From positions 31,179,294 through 31,243,293 of the forward strand of contig NC_063155.1 in NCBI RefSeq assembly GCF_020921035.1: a stretch of 64,000 nucleotides of DNA, written 5' to 3'. Each line of letters starts with the position of its first letter. Positions within the stretch are counted from its first letter, which is position 1. Position numbers and translations under genes: made by a program. The stretch is from Rhodamnia argentea. Lineage: Eukaryota; Streptophyta; Magnoliopsida; Myrtales; Myrtaceae. The notes beneath the pieces are model-generated. The model saw only the letters and a program-made list of their open reading frames with translations, ran no database searches and had not been told where the DNA came from. Positions 60,236 to 64,000 of this stretch are shown here, one piece after another.

Positions 60236-60443
60236 GCTTGGTAACGCTCCCCGTTTCTTTAATTCTTGTTCTTTTGTTCCCATAAATTGAAAAAGAACAA
60301 TAATCTGTTTGAGAATGTCAGTTGATTTTCTAATTCTCGAGAATAGATCGGTGGCTAGGGAATAGATTTAGAATAGACACAAGAACAAAAAAAAATCATT
60401 TCTACTCAAAAATTATTTTCGAGAGTAAAATTATTATCAAACA
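60236..60443. mobile_element. hAT-like MITE, about 210 bp
   Basis: The left end GCTTGGTAACGCTCC and the right end, read on the other strand, CTGTTTGATAATAATTTTAC are imperfect inverted repeats of the form common in small plant hAT-type elements. The interior has inverted TTCTTGTTCTTTTGTTCC and AGACACAAGAACAAAAA-type segments. No ORF, target duplication not clear. Confidence 0.5.
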
Positions 60444-60956
60444 GGTGGTGAGCATCACTTTTAGTTGCTTTTCTTTCTTTTTTTTTCCCTCATACTATGA
60501 GCATACATACCCATCCGGGGTTCCAGTTTCTACGGGCATGCTGAAGAGAAGGCCAATTGGGATCAAATCACGTTCCCTGGGCTTCAGGAATGGCACTCTC
60601 TCTAGCAACCCATGACGATATGAATGAGCCACGGAATCCACTTTTTGGAGAGAGATGGATGCGAATCCACTTTTTGGAGATTGCTGCCAATAGCATTCCA
60701 TTCCCTCTCTAATGGTCGGCCAAGTGGGGTCACCCGCAGCGGCCGGACACGCCACGTTGGGATCGTCTTCATCTCATGCAAAGAGGAAGAAAAAAAAAAA
60801 ACAGAAAGGAAGAAGAAGCTCTCTTGGTTCCCATCTCCTACTTGCGGCAAGGGACCAGCAACGCCATTAGACTGATCATTTGCGTTCGTTTACATGACGA
60901 TGGTGAGCAGCTACATTGTAGTTGGTACGTGGAGTAATATGGCTGATGGAATCGTC

Positions 60957-61730
60957 CAAATTAGAGTAATCCAACAGGAATTTCTCCCTTTTTTTCGGTC
61001 AAGCACCTGAGTTTGACTTTGATGCGTGATCCGTTCCTCTCGTGCCCAAGTTCATCATTGTATCGTCCGCGCATATCCACCTCATCACGCTCAAGGCGAA
61101 TAGAGAAAGAGAATAAGAGTGTGAAAGATTGGATGCGTTTTTTTAACGGAAAGCTCAAAACTGGAGTAATCCAAAAGGGATTTCTCCTTTTTCTGTCAGG
61201 GTGCCCTGAGTTTGACTTTGGTGCGTAGCCCGTTTTATCATGCCCAAGTTTAGCATTATGTCGTCCATGCATATCCACCTCGTCACGCATAAGGCATATA
61301 GAGAAAAAGAGTAAGACTGTGAGAGATCGGGTGCTTTGTTTCACGAAAAACTCAAAATTAGAGTAATCTAGAAGGAATTTCTCATTTTTCAGTCAAGCGC
61401 CTAGGTTTGACTTTGGTGCATGATATGTTCTTATTGTGTCCAAGTTTTGCATTATGTTGTCCGTACATATCCACCTCATCACGCATAAGAGAAACAGAGA
61501 AAAAGAATGAGAGTATAAAAGATTGGCCACGTTTGTTTCATGAAAAACTCAAAATTAGAGTAATTCAAAGTGAATTTCCCCTTTTTCAGTCGGGTGCCCA
61601 AGTTTGACTTTGGTGCATGATCCGTTTCTATTGTGCCCGAGTTTAGCATTGTGTCTTCCGTGCATATCCACCTCATCGCACATATGGCAAATAAAGAAAA
61701 GGATACAAGTGTGAAAGATTGAGCTGCATT
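60957..61730. repeat. Four-copy ~197-bp tandem repeat
   Basis: Four head-to-tail units start near 60959, 61159, 61356 and 61554, with the landmark CATATCCACCTC at 61072, 61270, 61466 and 61663 (periods 198, 196, 197). Each has AGAGTAAT...GAATTTC, GTTTGACTTTG, CCAAGTT and a junction resembling GCGTTTGTTTCATGAAAAACTC. Copies differ by roughly 10-20 percent by eye. On the minus strand a 127-codon frame spans the first two units, with repeated RDEVDMxGRxN phrases. Confidence 0.85.
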
Positions 61731-61958
61731 TGTTTCGCAGAATATTCAAGATTTGAAAAACATTATCTGAAAAATGATTGTCTATATAACTTACAAAAAA
61801 AATAAAATAAAATATGTTTATTACCCACGAAAATCATTAGGCATAAATTGTTGTGGACAACGACAATATGTTCCGTTGACTAATTTTCGTAAGCGACACA
61901 AATGACCATTCTATGAAAAATATTTTTCAAATCTCTAGTTTTTTATGAAACAAACGCA
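61725..61958. mobile_element. hAT-like MITE abutting the tandem array
   Basis: The left end TGCATTTGTTTCGCAGAATA and the right end, on the other strand, TGCGTTTGTTTCATAAAAAA are inverted repeats, and inner phrases GATTTGAAAAACATT/GATTTGAAAAATATT extend the match. About 234 bp, no ORF. No 8-bp target duplication was found, perhaps because the left side merges with the tandem array. Confidence 0.65.
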
Positions 61959-61973
61959 CCCATAATGTATTTT

Positions 61974-63087
61974 TAAGCATAAGATATTGATAGCCCTTTC
62001 ATTTTTTTGTGAAGAAAATTTAAACCGATATTACAAGCGAAATATTTCATTAATAACATAAGGAAGGATAAATGACACGACATTACTATTAACATATTAA
62101 TTAAATTAATGTCGTTACCTTTTAAAAAAATTAATTTCATGCATGAGTTAAATGATAAAACTAACATTTTCATCTTAGGCTCCATTTTTTTTTTTATGGA
62201 AATCTTAGGCTCTTTTTTTTTTTTTTTTTTTTGGGTCGGGAATCTTAAATAGACAATTTTCGTCTAAAAAACTCTTACAAAATATTAACAGTTCGTTCGG
62301 TTCAGCTTTTTTATCAATTTTGGGCTTTCAAATGCCCTTGAGCCGAAATTTTGGTTTTTGGTACCACAATGCCAAGGCTCTTTGATGTAAAGTTTTGCTT
62401 TGCAAATGTTCAAAACTCAAGACAAATCCCATCCAGTTTGGATTTGCACATTTTGGAAATGCTACTTTTGGGGCTAGTTGGATCAACTTCTTAGTATTGG
62501 GACTTGTTAGATTATCCTTTTCGACAATTACTTCAAGGTGAAAATGTGCATTTGAGGCCATTTTTTACAAGGGTTCCGTTCCTCTTTCGGGCTCGATTGT
62601 GGACGCGAGGCTAGGTCTTTTTTGACTATGTTTTCGGGTTTGAAAGACCTTCTCCGAACGTTAACAAATGATTCAACTGAAGCTCTTAAGTACGGCCCAA
62701 TAGCCACTAAAAAGACAGATTCTGTTTTCTAAGAAATAGTATAGTATCCACCCTTCCAATATGACACTTACCGAATTGTATTTTTATTATCAATTTCATT
62801 TTCCCATTTAGACTTAACTAACGTTAGGCGACATTGCTAACAAGTTTAGATCGGACAAGCCAATAACTTAGATTCGACACCGGCACCATCTCACCTAGGG
62901 TCGCCCGACTCGACGGTCCACCCCCTAGGGTCATGCGACCCCACTGTCGCCTAAGCTTTCCTTCGTCGCTTGAGCTGTCCTCTGCCGCCTAAAGCTTATA
63001 TGTTATCATTTTCTTTGTTATTTCATAAGTTGCTTTATAAAAAGTATTTTATGACAATAGTTGCTTTCATGAAATCCTTTGAAATTA
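61974..63087. other. AT-rich intergenic DNA, poly-T tracts
   Basis: Non-coding, with poly-T runs near 62188 and 62213-62231. A stretch at about 62290-62575 has GTTCGGTTCAGCTTTT and AAATGTGCATTTGAGG phrases similar to small inverted-repeat elements, but its ends are unclear. A GC-richer patch lies near 62880-62990. Confidence 0.35.
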
Positions 63088-64000
63088 GGGCGGGTTTGGT
63101 TCGGCTTTCCCAAGGGGCTTTTAGCTCTCAAAGCCCATTGGGAGAATGTTGAAGTGTTTGGTTCAACTTTAGGTTAGCATTCAGCCAAATGCTAGCCTTG
63201 AAAAAGCTAAAAGCCTAATGCTAGTAGGGACTAGCTTTGGGCTTTCAAGATTTGGCTAAACACGAAAAGATTTTTTTTTTTGTTCCAAAACTATCCTTAC
63301 TAATTTCCCATTTTTTCGACTTTACCTCTCTCTATTATTGTTCATCTTCTTCATTGAGGAGCCAGATCTAGTGTTCCAAGCGAGGACCATCCAAGGGAAG
63401 GCAAGGAATTGGCAAGGGATCAGTTGCCCAAGTGAGGCCGACCGCCCATGTAACAACACTTGGGTTGCCCGATCCAGCAGCGGATTCTGGTTCGCACAAA
63501 CCCAAGCGTCGCTCGAGGTCGTTCGCGCGACCCGGGCGACGGCTCTTGATTCATACGACCTCGGGCGGCGCTTGGATTCACGCGACCCGGGCGGCCATTA
63601 CCTGGATCGCGCGAACCCAGGCGACGGCGCCCGAGGTCGCCCGACCCAGGTGTAATTGCTTGGTAGCAAACCCGGGCGCCACTTGACCTCCAAGGGCCCT
63701 CATCTGAGTTGTGCGACCCTCGCCGAGGACGGACCGAGGTCGAGCGATGGTCGCCGACGCCAAATCTGGCTTGTCGGCGGCCGTAAACCTTTGCCGGCCT
63801 GGCAAAGGTTATTTTTGATTAAAAAAAATAGATAATTGCATTCAAAACCCCTTTACAAAGTTATTTTTACCAAACACCAGTTAAACTAAAGCCCATTTCA
63901 AATGATTTTTTACTGAACGCAATTAGTATCGTCCCAAAACCTTTTAGGTTAAAGGCATTTGCATTTTTTCAAAGCCCATTTCAAATGCGAAAGCAAATCC
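63088..64000. mobile_element. Non-autonomous DNA element, cut by the window edge
   Basis: Starts with GTTTGGTTCGGCTTTCCC and repeated AAAGCCCATT phrases; the last 160 bases carry AAAGCCCATTTCAAATG twice near the mirror-image end, so the left and right parts look like terminal regions of one element whose end is beyond 64000. The centre (63440-63780) is strongly GC-rich with repeated GCGACCCGGGCG-type phrases, unlike its AT-rich surroundings. Its open frames have no recognisable domain. Confidence 0.45.

Noticed and set aside
60961-61749. Possible CRISPR-like or coding repeat array
   Set aside because: Units are ~197 bp with no spacer structure in a plant nuclear sequence; treated as a tandem satellite.

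Overview
This is plant nuclear DNA from a eudicot: GT-AG introns rich in A/T, AG/CT-rich 5' leaders, telo-box motifs, many short inverted-repeat elements, and plastid-targeted proteins that align closely with known dicot orthologues. A woody rosid (possibly Myrtales) would fit, but that is a weak inference. Twelve protein-coding genes are modelled, eleven with good support, plus one weak ORF and one tRNA gene. Exon models were built by hand; for the multi-exon genes every junction keeps frame, and every intron is GT-AG except one GC-AG.

Layout. 1-9 kb: LUX/PCL1 clock factor (+) facing TOC75-III (-), the plastid import channel. 10-20 kb: an LTI65/RD29B-like cold and ABA protein (+), Rubisco activase (-) and a plastid D-xylose/H+ symporter-like carrier (-, 14 exons). 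20-24 kb: repeats, a probable solo LTR and one small gene. 25-30 kb: a PWI-domain SRRM1-like splicing coactivator (+). 33-36 kb: PTAC16 (+). 39 kb: a single-exon C2H2 zinc-finger gene with an EAR motif (-). 41-45 kb: a MITE and a tropinone-reductase-like SDR gene (+) with an LTR in one intron. 47-52 kb: tRNA-Val(CAC) (-), then a 15-exon coiled-coil gene (+). 55-57 kb: type-1 protein phosphatase (-). 57.7-64 kb: gene-free, repeat-rich DNA with an LTR carrying a G-box array, hAT-like MITEs and a four-copy ~197-bp tandem repeat.

Themes. Four of the genes (TOC75, RCA, the symporter-like carrier, PTAC16) encode plastid proteins and a fifth (the SDR) has a transit-like N-extension. By gene content the window looks like an unbroken version of a block whose Arabidopsis counterparts I recall as scattered over chromosomes 2, 3 and 5. 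The items most worth checking are the SDR protein, whose active-site Tyr reads as His, an LTR end that appears to supply the branch point of an SDR intron, the ~197-bp tandem array whose unit carries a MITE-end motif, and the clustered G-boxes in an LTR. No CRISPR, operon or prokaryotic system is present.
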